Source: Liquorilactobacillus uvarum DSM 19971 (lineage in GTDB: Bacteria; Bacillota; Bacilli; Lactobacillales; Lactobacillaceae). From it: 64,000 nucleotides of DNA. Numbering within the stretch: the stretch's first letter is position 1; each line of letters starts with the position of its first letter. The position numbers and the translations under genes are program-made. The stretch covers positions 1 to 64,000 of the forward strand of contig NZ_AZEG01000008.1 in assembly GCF_001434935.1 (NCBI RefSeq), given 5' to 3'. A model generated the notes under the pieces. That model saw only the letters and a program-made list of their open reading frames with translations, made no database searches and was not told the origin of the DNA. Below are positions 8,146 to 17,559 of this stretch, in pieces.

Positions 8146-11100
8146 ATGCAAGATCGATATATGGGGGAAGTAAAAGAACATTACAAAATGTACAAAAAAG
8201 GAAAAATATGGACTTTTTCACTAGTTTTGTTAGGAACTACGTTTTTATTTACAAGCCAAACAGATTCGATTCATGCTGCGGCACAGACTGATTTGAGTAG
8301 TAGTTTATCAATAGAACAGAAAGAAAGACAAAGTGTAACTCCAGCAGTAAAGACTTCATCAAGTACTTCATCAAGTATTGAGCAAGAAAAACAAACAGCA
8401 TCATCTAGTTCATCCTTATCTGCAAAAACAGAAACTAGAGCAGAAAATGCGATTTTTATTGAAGCTGAAACAAAGAATGGCACTAGCACTACTACTTCAG
8501 CTGCAGATGTTTCAAGTGAGTCTGCTGATAGCTCTAGCAGTAGATCTAAGACAGAGGAACCTGTCAGTGAAAAAAATATCTCTTCAGCAGTTAGTTCATC
8601 TGCAGTTAGTTCATCTTCGGCGAAAGAAGATATTGAAGATACGACAAGTTCTGTTGAGCAAGATAGCACGGTAAGTTCTTCAAGTATACAAGCTGAACAG
8701 TCTTCTACTGAGGTTTTAAAAGAAGACAAAAAAGATGTTGAAAACCTTGATACAAAAACGAATGCCGTTTCGACTGCAGTTGTTAAAAATGAGCAGCAAA
8801 CAAGTTCAGTAATTTCAGAAAACAAGACTTATGATGAAGAATACCGTAATCAATTTCATTTTTCCCCCGCTCAGAATTGGATGAACGATCCAAACGGTTT
8901 ATTTTATGATGAAAAAACAGGTTTGTACCATCTGTATTACCAGTATAATCCGGAAGGAAATGAATGGGGGAACATGTCTTGGGGGCATGCGACAAGCAAA
9001 GACATGGTTAATTGGACGCAGGAACAGCTTGCAATTCCAATGTTAGATAATCAAGGGTGGGAAGATTTCACATACACCAACACCACTGGCAATTTAGCCA
9101 AATACGGTGAAGTCCGCTATGTCGGTGTACCCACTACTAATTGGGGAGACTCCAATGGTAAGAAAGCTATTTTTAGTGGTTCGATCTATGTAGACAAAGA
9201 TAATATTAGTGGATTAGGCAATGGAGCAATTTTAGCATTTTATACAGCAGATTATCAAATTGCAACTAGAATCAATGATGGGGAAGACAATGGCTGGGGA
9301 ACATGGATTGGTTTAAGTGAAATTCAAGAACAACATTTAGCCTATAGTTTGGATGGAGGAACAACATTTATTCAATACTCTTCAGATGGAAATTCGGCTG
9401 AACCTAAGCCGTTAATTCCAGTTACTGCTTCCGAAGGAGGAGATGCAGCTAATTTTAGAGATCCCAATGTAGTTTATGATGAACAAAATAAGCAATTTTT
9501 AATGACAGTGGTTTCTAATCAGCAAGCACTTATCTACAAGTCTCAGGATCTACTCCATTGGGAATATGCATCTAGTATTCAAAGACAGAAAAATGTCGGT
9601 GCTGGTGTCTGGGAATGTCCGACATTAATTCCAATGACAGTTTCAGGAACCAACATAACAAAATGGATATTTGCCGTAAGTGTTCAGCAAGGGGCCCACG
9701 CGACTGGGTCCGGAATGGAATATTATGTTGGCAATATCAACGCTAACGGTGAGTGGCTGCCTGAAAGTAAAAAAACAATGAATTCACCAATGACTTTTGA
9801 TTATGGGGAAGACTTTTATGCTGGTATTCCTTTTGCAAACATGAAGGATAAACGTAATGTGCTTATTGCCTGGCAATCTAATTGGTCATATACAGGGGAT
9901 GCTAAAACTTCACCGTGGTATGGTAATATGACTCTCCCAAGAGAACTGCAATTAGTTAAAAGTTCTGAAGGAACTGATGGGTATTTATTGAAGAATACGG
10001 TGGTTTCTGAAATTAAAAATAATGAGCAGGAAAATGTTATTTCTCAGTCAAAAGCTAATCTAACTATTGAAAACAATGAACAAAAAATTGAATATGAAGG
10101 CAATCAATATAAAATAACAGCAAAATTTTCATGGAATGCAGAAAATCAACCTGAGTCAGTTGGGTTTAAGCTGCGGGTATCAGATGATGGTAAATATTAT
10201 ATTCTTGTTGGGTATGACTTAAAAACTCAAAAATTTTTTGTACGACGTTTGAACACAGGCGAACCAAATATGGGAGATCCGCGAGATCAAATGAACGCTT
10301 TCGTTAATACTGATAATGGCACAATCACGCTTACTGTTTATGTCGACGAGACAAGTATTGAAGCTTTTGCCAACGAGGGTGAAAAAACGATTACACAAAA
10401 TTTCTTCCTGCGTCCTGAATATATAGGTGCTCAAGCGACCAATCAACTTTATCTTTACGCACAGAATGGAACAGCTCAAATCACAGATTTAACGTTAAAT
10501 CCACTTGCCAGTATTTGGAGCAATGAAGCAAAAATAATTTATAATTATGTTGATGAACATGGAAAAAAGATTGCTCCTTCAAAAGAATTTACAGGTAAAA
10601 TAGGTGATACGTATTCTTTGCTTGAAGCAAGTAAAATAAAAGGTTATTTTTTAAGCAGTACAGATGCAAAAAACATAAACGAAGTTAACTTGTATACGGC
10701 GCAAGACCAGGAAGTTAATTACATTTATCAAAAGATTCAAACGGATATATTGATAAAAGATACAACACTTACTGCAAGTCCGAACACTAAATGGACTGCC
10801 GCAGATAATTTTATTAGCGGAACTGACATCACGGGAAAAGCGTTGTTGCTTAAAGATGTCAAAGTAGTTGGAAGGGTAGATCCGACTAAAGCTGGAACTT
10901 ATTATGTTAACTACAGTTATACAGATAGCCAAGGTAATACGATTTCAAAAAAAGCACGTGTCAGAGTACTTGGATCAGCTAACACAGATAAGTGTTCTGA
11001 AGGAGACCATGACAAACAGGTTAGTGGACAGAGTGTTGAAGATAAAAACACTGCTGTATGGCTGCATAATTCAAAAGATGACGACTGGTCTAGAAGTGGT

Positions 11101-11364
11101 GAAGTTAGTGGGACAATAGTAAATGAAGAACAACGTAATAAAAATGGGCGTCTGAAAAATCAAATTATAAAAAGTATGGCTGATAAACATAAGGCAGGAA
11201 AAAACAATCAAAGCATTATTGAAAAAGAAAATAAAGGGCAGTTACAGTTACCACAGACGGGTGCTGTCAAATCATCAGTAATGAGCGTATGGGGATCAAT
11301 AATTGTTCTCTTAAGCAGTATTGGAATTTTATCTAGTTTTAAAGGGAAAAAAAGCAGAAAATAA
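8146..11364 (+). CDS. Cell-wall-anchored GH32 fructanase (fructan beta-fructosidase/levanase-like)
   Basis: A 1072-residue secreted enzyme predicted to release fructose from extracellular inulin or levan-type fructans. Residues 14-22 (KMYKKGKIW) form the KxYKxGKxW export signal, and hydrophobic residues follow to about 45. Residues 47-225 are a Ser/Thr/Glu-rich linker. The GH32 domain has WMNDPNG with nucleophile Asp248, RDP with Asp439, and WECP with acid/base Glu490. A beta-sandwich follows, then a MucBP-like repeat (about residues 790-865) and an Ig-like segment (about 870-945). LPQTG at 1035-1039, a membrane helix and a basic tail give sortase anchoring. The start is supported by AGGGAGGAA at correct spacing. 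It stands alone behind a sigma-54 promoter. Exo or endo mode and linkage preference cannot be told from sequence. Confidence 0.9.
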   Translation: MQDRYMGEVKEHYKMYKKGKIWTFSLVLLGTTFLFTSQTDSIHAAAQTDLSSSLSIEQKERQSVTPAVKTSSSTSSSIEQEKQTASSSSSLSAKTETRAENAIFIEAETKNGTSTTTSAADVSSESADSSSSRSKTEEPVSEKNISSAVSSSAVSSSSAKEDIEDTTSSVEQDSTVSSSSIQAEQSSTEVLKEDKKDVENLDTKTNAVSTAVVKNEQQTSSVISENKTYDEEYRNQFHFSPAQNWMNDPNGLFYDEKTGLYHLYYQYNPEGNEWGNMSWGHATSKDMVNWTQEQLAIPMLDNQGWEDFTYTNTTGNLAKYGEVRYVGVPTTNWGDSNGKKAIFSGSIYVDKDNISGLGNGAILAFYTADYQIATRINDGEDNGWGTWIGLSEIQEQHLAYSLDGGTTFIQYSSDGNSAEPKPLIPVTASEGGDAANFRDPNVVYDEQNKQFLMTVVSNQQALIYKSQDLLHWEYASSIQRQKNVGAGVWECPTLIPMTVSGTNITKWIFAVSVQQGAHATGSGMEYYVGNINANGEWLPESKKTMNSPMTFDYGEDFYAGIPFANMKDKRNVLIAWQSNWSYTGDAKTSPWYGNMTLPRELQLVKSSEGTDGYLLKNTVVSEIKNNEQENVISQSKANLTIENNEQKIEYEGNQYKITAKFSWNAENQPESVGFKLRVSDDGKYYILVGYDLKTQKFFVRRLNTGEPNMGDPRDQMNAFVNTDNGTITLTVYVDETSIEAFANEGEKTITQNFFLRPEYIGAQATNQLYLYAQNGTAQITDLTLNPLASIWSNEAKIIYNYVDEHGKKIAPSKEFTGKIGDTYSLLEASKIKGYFLSSTDAKNINEVNLYTAQDQEVNYIYQKIQTDILIKDTTLTASPNTKWTAADNFISGTDITGKALLLKDVKVVGRVDPTKAGTYYVNYSYTDSQGNTISKKARVRVLGSANTDKCSEGDHDKQVSGQSVEDKNTAVWLHNSKDDDWSRSGEVSGTIVNEEQRNKNGRLKNQIIKSMADKHKAGKNNQSIIEKENKGQLQLPQTGAVKSSVMSVWGSIIVLLSSIGILSSFKGKKSRK

Positions 11365-11390
11365 AAAACACCTGTTTTTGTTCATTAAAA

Positions 11391-11448
11391 AGGAAAGCGC
11401 ACGTAATTGGCTAGAATATTTATTCTGGTTAAATTGCGAGCGCTTTTT
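11391..11448 (+). terminator. Terminator of the fructanase gene
   Basis: AAAGCGC pairs with GCGCTTT; inside it AATT and TAGAAT/ATTCT pairs extend the stem, and T-residues follow. Confidence 0.7.
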
Positions 11449-11667
11449 ACTATTAAACCTACAAATGAGTATAATTGATAAAGCAAAGGCTTTAGCCTAT
11501 ACTTATACTTGATATTATTTATTAAGTTGATTTTTAACAATATGAAATACAAGAATTATAAGCTGTATCCCTAATTTAATCTGACATGAGTAATGTGTAA
11601 TTAAAATAATTGATCTTTGGAAAGATAATAAACACAAGATATATCCTGCTAAGGAGGAAACTTATCT

Positions 11668-12459
11668 ATGAAAAAAATAACTACGAGTGGGAAAATCGTT
11701 GACCTGCATTGTCATCTGCTGCCAGGAATTGATGACGGATCTCCTGATTTAGAGCATTCGCTGAGTCTTGCTAATGATGCTATAGAAGAAGGAATAACCC
11801 ATATTTTAGCTACTCCACATCATCTCGATGGCGACTATGTCAATCATAGAACCGATGTTATTAAAGCTGTTGCTGAGTTCCAAGCTGAGCTGGATGTCCG
11901 AAAAATGCCTTTAACGATTTTTCCTGGTCAAGAGGTCCACATTAACGGTGATTTAATTGAACGTTACAATGACCTTCTTGGAATCGACGAAGCAAAGAAA
12001 TATATGTTGATTGAGTTTCCTCATGGGAGCGTGCCGGCTTATGCTAAACGTTTGTTTTTTGAATTGCGCAAGATTGGGACAACTCCGATTATTGTTCATC
12101 CAGAGCGTAATCATGAGATTCAAAATGATCTAAATATCTTATACGAGTTTGTTTCAGAAGGAGCATTGGCTCAACTGACTGCGACTAGCTATATTGGTGG
12201 TTTTGGGAGTAATGTTGAAAAAATTTCAGATCAATTAGTTGAACATGGACTGGTTCAATTGTTTGCCTCTGATGCTCATGCACTTAAGGGACGTAAGTTT
12301 GCATTGCATGAAGCATTTGAGAAACTAAAAGTAACAATAGGACAGGAAAAAGTAGACGAATTTGAACAAAATGCTGAAAATCTATTGAATGGTCTGCCAG
12401 TTATGGCACATGGCTATTCTAAAATATCTAAAAAAAAGAAGCATTTTTTCTTTTTCTAG
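11668..12459 (+). CDS. CpsB/CapC-type PHP-domain tyrosine-protein phosphatase
   Basis: A 263-residue metal-dependent phosphatase of the PHP family. Metal-binding motifs are visible in order: DLHCHLLPGIDDG (His14, His16), ATPHH, GQEVH, VHPERN and SDAHAL. In streptococci and lactobacilli such enzymes (CpsB, Wzb, EpsC-type) dephosphorylate the tyrosine kinase that controls capsule or exopolysaccharide export. Here no kinase, Wzx, Wzy or glycosyltransferase gene lies nearby, so its partner is elsewhere or its role differs. The C-terminus KKKKHFFFF is coded by a short A-run/T-run hairpin at 12428-12456, so the gene end may overlap a terminator. Ribosome site AAGGAGGAAA supports the start. Confidence 0.82.
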   Translation: MKKITTSGKIVDLHCHLLPGIDDGSPDLEHSLSLANDAIEEGITHILATPHHLDGDYVNHRTDVIKAVAEFQAELDVRKMPLTIFPGQEVHINGDLIERYNDLLGIDEAKKYMLIEFPHGSVPAYAKRLFFELRKIGTTPIIVHPERNHEIQNDLNILYEFVSEGALAQLTATSYIGGFGSNVEKISDQLVEHGLVQLFASDAHALKGRKFALHEAFEKLKVTIGQEKVDEFEQNAENLLNGLPVMAHGYSKISKKKKHFFFF

Positions 12460-12504
12460 CTAGCAATAAAAAACAGTGTCATACTTAATTTAAAATTTTG
12501 TTTA

Positions 12505-12547
12505 GGGCGTGGGTCAGAAGTTTTTTTGATCCACTCCTTTGTTTTAA
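12505..12547 (+). terminator. Probable terminator after the PHP phosphatase
   Basis: GGCGTGGGTCA and TGATCCACTCC pair with two small bulges; TTTGTTTT follows. Confidence 0.5.
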
Positions 12548-12946
12548 CATTATGTTTTACATAGTAACGTGCTTCAGGAGTCAAAGTCTAAAGCGCCATT
12601 TATATTAAGAATATGAAAATTTTTCTTATTTAGGTCTTACAAACTGAAATTATTTTTGGATATACAAAACATTTAAACCTAAATTTGAAGTTCGGTAGAT
12701 AGTGATAGACGAAAGCTCTTTCTTTTGAAAAGCAGTAAATATTTAATTATTTTGTTTTCCAATTAAATAGATCCTTTTTTCTTAAAAATGTTTTTTTTAA
12801 TGCGAATTGTTTTTTTTAAACAAACTTCAATTTTATAGTTTCATGATACATGTCATAAAAAATGACAAATATTTTGTGCGATCATTTGACTAAATGAAAA
12901 AACGATTATAGAATTATGGACGTATTTAAATGAAAGGGATGTTTAC
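12548..12946. other. Intergenic stretch without recognised genes
   Basis: AT-rich sequence between two plus-strand genes. It must hold the promoter of the permease at 12947, but no clear -35/-10 pair was assigned, and no reading frame with a ribosome site was found. Confidence 0.4.
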
Positions 12947-14359
12947 ATGAATGGTATCTTTCGTAAGAAACGTATTGATGACCTTTTAGGCGAAACAACG
13001 CCTTTGAAGCGTACATTGCATACGTTGGACCTTACGTTCCTTGGAATAGGAGCTATCATTGGAACTGGGATATTCGTTTTAACTGGTAAAGGAGCTCTAA
13101 CAGCAGGGCCTGCATTATCATTGTCATTTTTACTTGCTGCAATATGTTGTGGTTTTGCGGGTCTTTGCTATGCTGAATTCGCATCGATGGCTCCCGTTGC
13201 TGGATCAGCATATACCTATTCTTACGTTGCATTTGGGGAAGTAATTGCATTTATTATTGGATGGGATCTTATCTTGGAATATGCTCTAGGTGCAGCTACA
13301 GTTTCAGTTGGATGGTCTGGATATTTTGTCAATTTATTAGATAATATTGGTATTCATATTCCAACAGCCTTGACCGCAGCTGCAGGGACAACCCCCGGTG
13401 TTTCAACAATTTTTAATTTGCCGGCATTTTTGATTGTTTTAGTAATTACATGGATCATTTCAATCGGGATCAACCAGACAAAACGTGTTAATGATACGAT
13501 GGTAGTCATTAAACTAGCAGTTATTATTCTCTTTATTGTTTGTACAATCTGGTTCATTAAACCTCATAATTGGACACCATTTTCTCCATATGGTTGGTAT
13601 TCCTTCAATCATGGTACTGCGGCCGGCATTATACCAGCTGCCTCGATTGTGTTCTTCTCGTTCATCGGATTTGACTCAGTTGCATCAAGCGCTGAGGAGA
13701 CAGTTAATCCCAGCAAGACCTTACCGCGTGGCATTCTCTTGTCATTATTGATTTCGACCGTACTATATATTATTATGACATTAATTATGACAGGTGTTGT
13801 TAAATATACGATGTTTACAAAGTATCTTAACGCGCCAATATTGGCTGTTTTGCATTCAACCGGTCAGACTTGGCTTTCGATTATTGTCAGTATTGGGGCT
13901 ATCTTGGGGATGACGACTGTTATTTTAGTTCAGCTTTACGGACAATCTCGTATTTGTTATTCGATGTCGCGTGATGGGTTATTTCCAAAATTCTTTGGTG
14001 AAGTTAATAAAAAATATCAAACACCCTTTAAGGGAACTTGGTTCTTTGGTACTATAACTGCACTTGCAGGAGGATTTATTAATTTGAATATTCTGTCAGA
14101 GCTCGTTAATATCGGAACCTTAACAGCATTTATCTTAGTTTCAGCAGGAATTCTTTGGATGCGTAAAACTAATCCTAAAATTCATCGTGGCTTTAGAGCG
14201 CCAGGTGTGCCTTTCACACCAATCATTGCCATTCTTTTCTGCTTGACACTGATAGCTGGATTAAATTGGGAGACATGGGTTCGGTTTATTGTTTGGTTCG
14301 GAATAGGAATGTTAATTTATTTCTTTTATGCTAGAAAACATTCAAAACTAAATATATAG
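12947..14359 (+). CDS. APC family permease, cationic amino acid transporter (YfnA/CAT-like)
   Basis: A 470-residue permease with about twelve membrane segments. The early FLGIGAIIGTGIFVLTGKGA motif is diagnostic for the APC family first helix, and SIVFFSFIGFDSVASSAEETVNPSKTLPRGI matches the helix 6-7 region of the CAT/YfnA branch. It belongs to a different branch from the permease at 276-1628. It probably imports an amino acid by proton symport at the membrane; branched-chain, alanine or cationic substrates are known in this branch and cannot be separated here. AAAGGGA precedes the ATG. A strong terminator follows at once, so it is a single-gene unit. Confidence 0.87.
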   Translation: MNGIFRKKRIDDLLGETTPLKRTLHTLDLTFLGIGAIIGTGIFVLTGKGALTAGPALSLSFLLAAICCGFAGLCYAEFASMAPVAGSAYTYSYVAFGEVIAFIIGWDLILEYALGAATVSVGWSGYFVNLLDNIGIHIPTALTAAAGTTPGVSTIFNLPAFLIVLVITWIISIGINQTKRVNDTMVVIKLAVIILFIVCTIWFIKPHNWTPFSPYGWYSFNHGTAAGIIPAASIVFFSFIGFDSVASSAEETVNPSKTLPRGILLSLLISTVLYIIMTLIMTGVVKYTMFTKYLNAPILAVLHSTGQTWLSIIVSIGAILGMTTVILVQLYGQSRICYSMSRDGLFPKFFGEVNKKYQTPFKGTWFFGTITALAGGFINLNILSELVNIGTLTAFILVSAGILWMRKTNPKIHRGFRAPGVPFTPIIAILFCLTLIAGLNWETWVRFIVWFGIGMLIYFFYARKHSKLNI

Positions 14360-14401
14360 CTACAAATATTAAATGATCAAAAACATTATACATTTTAATA
14401 G

Positions 14402-14436
14402 AATTCGAGGATTTTGAAACTAAATCCTCGAATTTT
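14402..14436 (+). terminator. Terminator of the YfnA-like permease
   Basis: AATTCGAGGATTT pairs perfectly with AAATCCTCGAATT across a 7-base loop, followed by TT and an AT-rich stretch. Confidence 0.8.
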
Positions 14437-14675
14437 ATTATTGAAAAAAGGAATATTCCTGAATGTCTGGTATTATGTGAGGAAAATAAGGTAATATGAA
14501 ACATGGATTCTTAAATTTAATTAAGCTCTCACATGATGCAGACAAATATTCCATTTTATATATGACCAAATTACTATTACGTTTGTGTGAGCAGTTTAAA
14601 AATTAGTAATCTAAAAAATTTAGCAGTATTTTAATCAGACTGATTGAGATTCTGTTTGCAGGGGGAAATTATTTT

Positions 14676-16049
14676 ATGAATCACGATAACGAACGAAGCT
14701 TAAGCATTCGTCCTGAACAACGAAGAACATCTTCGTGGGATATGTTCGCTACCTGGGTTGGTGCTAACGCAAACAATGGAACATGGTACATTGGAGGAGT
14801 TTTAGCAGCTTGCGGTTTTGCTGCTGCAATGGGTGTTCTACTTTTTTCTTCAGCACTTTCATATTTATTTTTATCATTAATAGGTTTTATTGGATTTAAA
14901 ACAGGTGTTTCAACAATGGGAATCAGTCGTGCCTCATTTGGAATCCGTGGAAGTTATCTTCCATCGCTAATCAATGTCACACAATTTATCGGATGGACAG
15001 CAGTCAATACATATATTGCAGCCACATCGGTCAGTTATTTAATGCATGATATTGCTGGTTGGCCTCTTTATGGTCAGCCAGGTGGGAGCAAAGGAATGAT
15101 TTGTGGAATTCTGGTAATGAGCATTTTGCATATCATCAGTATTGCAAGTGGTTCGCGATCAGTCCAGTTAATCGAAAGAATTGGAATTGTACTGGTTTTC
15201 ATTTTTGTATTGTGGGAATCAGTTGTTGTTTTTCAGTCTGTTTCGTTACATGAGATCATGTCTTGGCATGTGCCCGCTAAATTTAAAATGAATACTGGTA
15301 CGGCCGTTGATACTGTTGCGGCTTTTAACTTAGCTTGGGTAACCGCAGGTGCTGATTTTACACGATTCACAAAGAAAAAAACAACAGCAACTGTTATGCC
15401 ATTTGTCGGAGCTTTGTTGGGCGTAGTTTGGTTTGCTTTCATTGGATTAGTTGCAACAATTAGCATTGCAGTTGCATCTGGAGGTTATGATCCTAACAAC
15501 TCTGATCCAAGCACTATTGCTAGTCGCTTGGGATTGGGAATATTAGCGTTAATTGTCATTATTTTGACGAGTATGACAGCAAATGCTGTAAATCTTTTAG
15601 CCGCAGGTTCTGCTCTTTCAAATATTTTCCCACGTCTGAAACTTAAAATATCATTATGGATAGTTGCAGTTTTAGCAACAATTGTTACTTTTGTTCCAAT
15701 GATATTGGGCAGTTTTTTGGATACTTTTATTGTATTTCTGGATTATATTGGAATGGTGTTAGGGCCGATAATCAGTATCATTGTCGTTGATTTTTATTTA
15801 CGGAATCGGGGTCATTATCATTTAGATGATCTGACAAAACGTGAGGGTCGTTATTGGTATACCAATGGTGTTAATTGGATTGCTGTTTTAACATGGTTAG
15901 CTGGAGCTGTTATTTTCTTTGGATTGCAGCATAGCGAATTCCTAGAAAAAACGGTTGGGGCAACTTTTATTACAATGGTACTCAGTGGGGTATTATATTA
16001 TTATTTAATGAAATTAAGCTACGGAGGTTCCAAAAAAGATGTTAATTAA
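14676..16049 (+). CDS. codB: Cytosine permease (NCS1 family)
   Basis: A 457-residue nucleobase:cation symporter of the NCS1 family. The N-terminal RRTSSWDMFATWVGANANNGTWYIGG is the classical first-helix region of CodB-like carriers, with about twelve membrane spans after it. The gene overlaps the cytosine deaminase gene by 11 bases, which sets cytosine as the likely substrate. The ribosome site is GGGGGAAA, nine bases before the ATG. No PurR, PyrR or riboswitch signature was recognised in the 240 bases before it. A hydroxymethylpyrimidine carrier (CytX) is a relative, but the neighbour argues against it. Confidence 0.85.
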   Translation: MNHDNERSLSIRPEQRRTSSWDMFATWVGANANNGTWYIGGVLAACGFAAAMGVLLFSSALSYLFLSLIGFIGFKTGVSTMGISRASFGIRGSYLPSLINVTQFIGWTAVNTYIAATSVSYLMHDIAGWPLYGQPGGSKGMICGILVMSILHIISIASGSRSVQLIERIGIVLVFIFVLWESVVVFQSVSLHEIMSWHVPAKFKMNTGTAVDTVAAFNLAWVTAGADFTRFTKKKTTATVMPFVGALLGVVWFAFIGLVATISIAVASGGYDPNNSDPSTIASRLGLGILALIVIILTSMTANAVNLLAAGSALSNIFPRLKLKISLWIVAVLATIVTFVPMILGSFLDTFIVFLDYIGMVLGPIISIIVVDFYLRNRGHYHLDDLTKREGRYWYTNGVNWIAVLTWLAGAVIFFGLQHSEFLEKTVGATFITMVLSGVLYYYLMKLSYGGSKKDVN

Positions 16050-17277
16050 AAATGTACATATCAACAATCAAAAAAAAGTACAGAGTGCTAGGATAATAGA
16101 TGGAAAATTTAGTTCTATCGGAGACACATTGGTTCCTGAAAAAGGAGAAGAAGTCATTGATGGAAAAGGAAAGGTATTGCTTCCTCCTTTCATTGATTCA
16201 CATGTTCATCTCGATGCAACTTTAACTGCTGGTCAACCTGAATGGAATCAAACTGGCACACTTTTTGATGGCATTCGAATCTGGTCAGAAAGAAAAAAAG
16301 AATTATCAATTAAAGATGTCAAAGATAGAGCCAGAAAAACGATATATCAGCAGTTAAAGTACGGAATCCAATTTATCCGCAGCCATGTTGATACAACAGA
16401 CCCGCAGCTGATAGCATTGCAGGCTTTGTTAGAACTGAAAGACGAGTTGAAAAATGTTGTTGAACTTCAATTGGTTGCATTTCCTCAAGAAGGAATTTTA
16501 TCTTTTCCCAAAGGTAAAGAATTGCTCGAACAAGCATTAAAAGAAGGTGCCGACGTTGTCGGAGGAATTCCGCATTACGAGTTTAATCATTTTTATGGGG
16601 CCGATTCTTTGAAATATATAGTGAAATTGGCTGAAACATATAATGTTTTAATTGATGTCCACTGTGACGAAATTGATGATCCAGCAACGCGAAATCTCGA
16701 GGTTTTAGCGACATTAGCATATGAATCAGGTTTGAAAGAACGCGTGACAGCCAGCCATACTACAGCGATGGGTTCCTATAATGATGCATACACATATAAA
16801 CTATTTCGTTTGCTTAAAATGTCACATATCAATTTTGTCTCTAATCCGCTAGTTAACATGCATCTGGGTGGTCGTTTTGATACATACCCTAAACGGAGAG
16901 GGCTGACGCGCGTTAAAGAATTGACAGAAGCGGGCATCAATGTTTCTTTTGGCGAGGATGATATTAAAGATCCATGGAACCCATTGGGCAATGGGAACAT
17001 GTTAGATCCATTACAGATGGGTGTGTATGCTGCTCAATTAATGGGGTATGATCAGTTGCAAAATTCATTTAATTATGTGACTTACAATGGTGCTAAAACA
17101 CTGCATATTAGTGATCATTACGGAATTGCGGTCGGACAGCCGGGAAATTGCGTTCTCTTAAATGGAGAAGATTTTTATAATGTTTTGAATAAGCATGCTG
17201 AAGTTTTGTATAATATTCGAAATGGAAGAGTTGTTGCCAAGACAATTCCGGCTCAGAGTGAACTTTATTTGGAGTAG
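16039..17277 (+). CDS. codA: Cytosine deaminase
   Basis: A 412-residue amidohydrolase converting cytosine to uracil and ammonia, so that imported cytosine enters pyrimidine salvage. The metal ligands His55 and His57 are seen in DSHVHLD; TAGQPEWNQTGTLFDGI is the CodA substrate-pocket signature; VHCDEIDD holds the next His and the catalytic Glu; FGEDDIKDPWNPLGNGNMLD holds the conserved Asp. In Escherichia coli CodA the corresponding stretch reads FGHDD, so one His is Glu here. The start lies inside codB, with GGAGG 8 to 10 bases upstream. Expected effects of the His-to-Glu change on specificity are unknown. Confidence 0.88.
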   Translation: MLIKNVHINNQKKVQSARIIDGKFSSIGDTLVPEKGEEVIDGKGKVLLPPFIDSHVHLDATLTAGQPEWNQTGTLFDGIRIWSERKKELSIKDVKDRARKTIYQQLKYGIQFIRSHVDTTDPQLIALQALLELKDELKNVVELQLVAFPQEGILSFPKGKELLEQALKEGADVVGGIPHYEFNHFYGADSLKYIVKLAETYNVLIDVHCDEIDDPATRNLEVLATLAYESGLKERVTASHTTAMGSYNDAYTYKLFRLLKMSHINFVSNPLVNMHLGGRFDTYPKRRGLTRVKELTEAGINVSFGEDDIKDPWNPLGNGNMLDPLQMGVYAAQLMGYDQLQNSFNYVTYNGAKTLHISDHYGIAVGQPGNCVLLNGEDFYNVLNKHAEVLYNIRNGRVVAKTIPAQSELYLE

Positions 17278-17559
17278 AATTTTACTAATTTAAACTAATA
17301 GGATAGTGCGTGGATTGTGGTTATGGTAAGCATGCTAAACTTAAAAAGTCGCGGTGATTTTTAGATTTTTTAGCCCTCAACGTAAAAATTGGATTGCGGC
17401 AAAGTTGCACTTTGAAAGAAATTGAGCGACAATAACTAGGAATTAGGGAGTTTTTGTCTAAGGGTTTGAAATGAATTTTTGGACAAATTAAATAATAAAA
17501 TCGCAACGGTGTGTATCTTAGCTTTTGAAGAATTACCTATAATATAAGGAGTGATGTGT

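Noticed and set aside
7991-8173. 60-codon plus-strand frame before the fructanase
   Set aside because: It runs through the sigma-54 promoter and overlaps the real start; no ribosome site.
8271-8825. Long open frame on the minus strand opposite the Ser-rich linker of the fructanase
   Set aside because: It is a low-complexity shadow of the TCA/TCT-rich repeat region; no ribosome site and no domain.
11668-12459. Part of a capsule or exopolysaccharide cluster
   Set aside because: No kinase, polymerase, flippase or sugar transferase gene lies within several kilobases.
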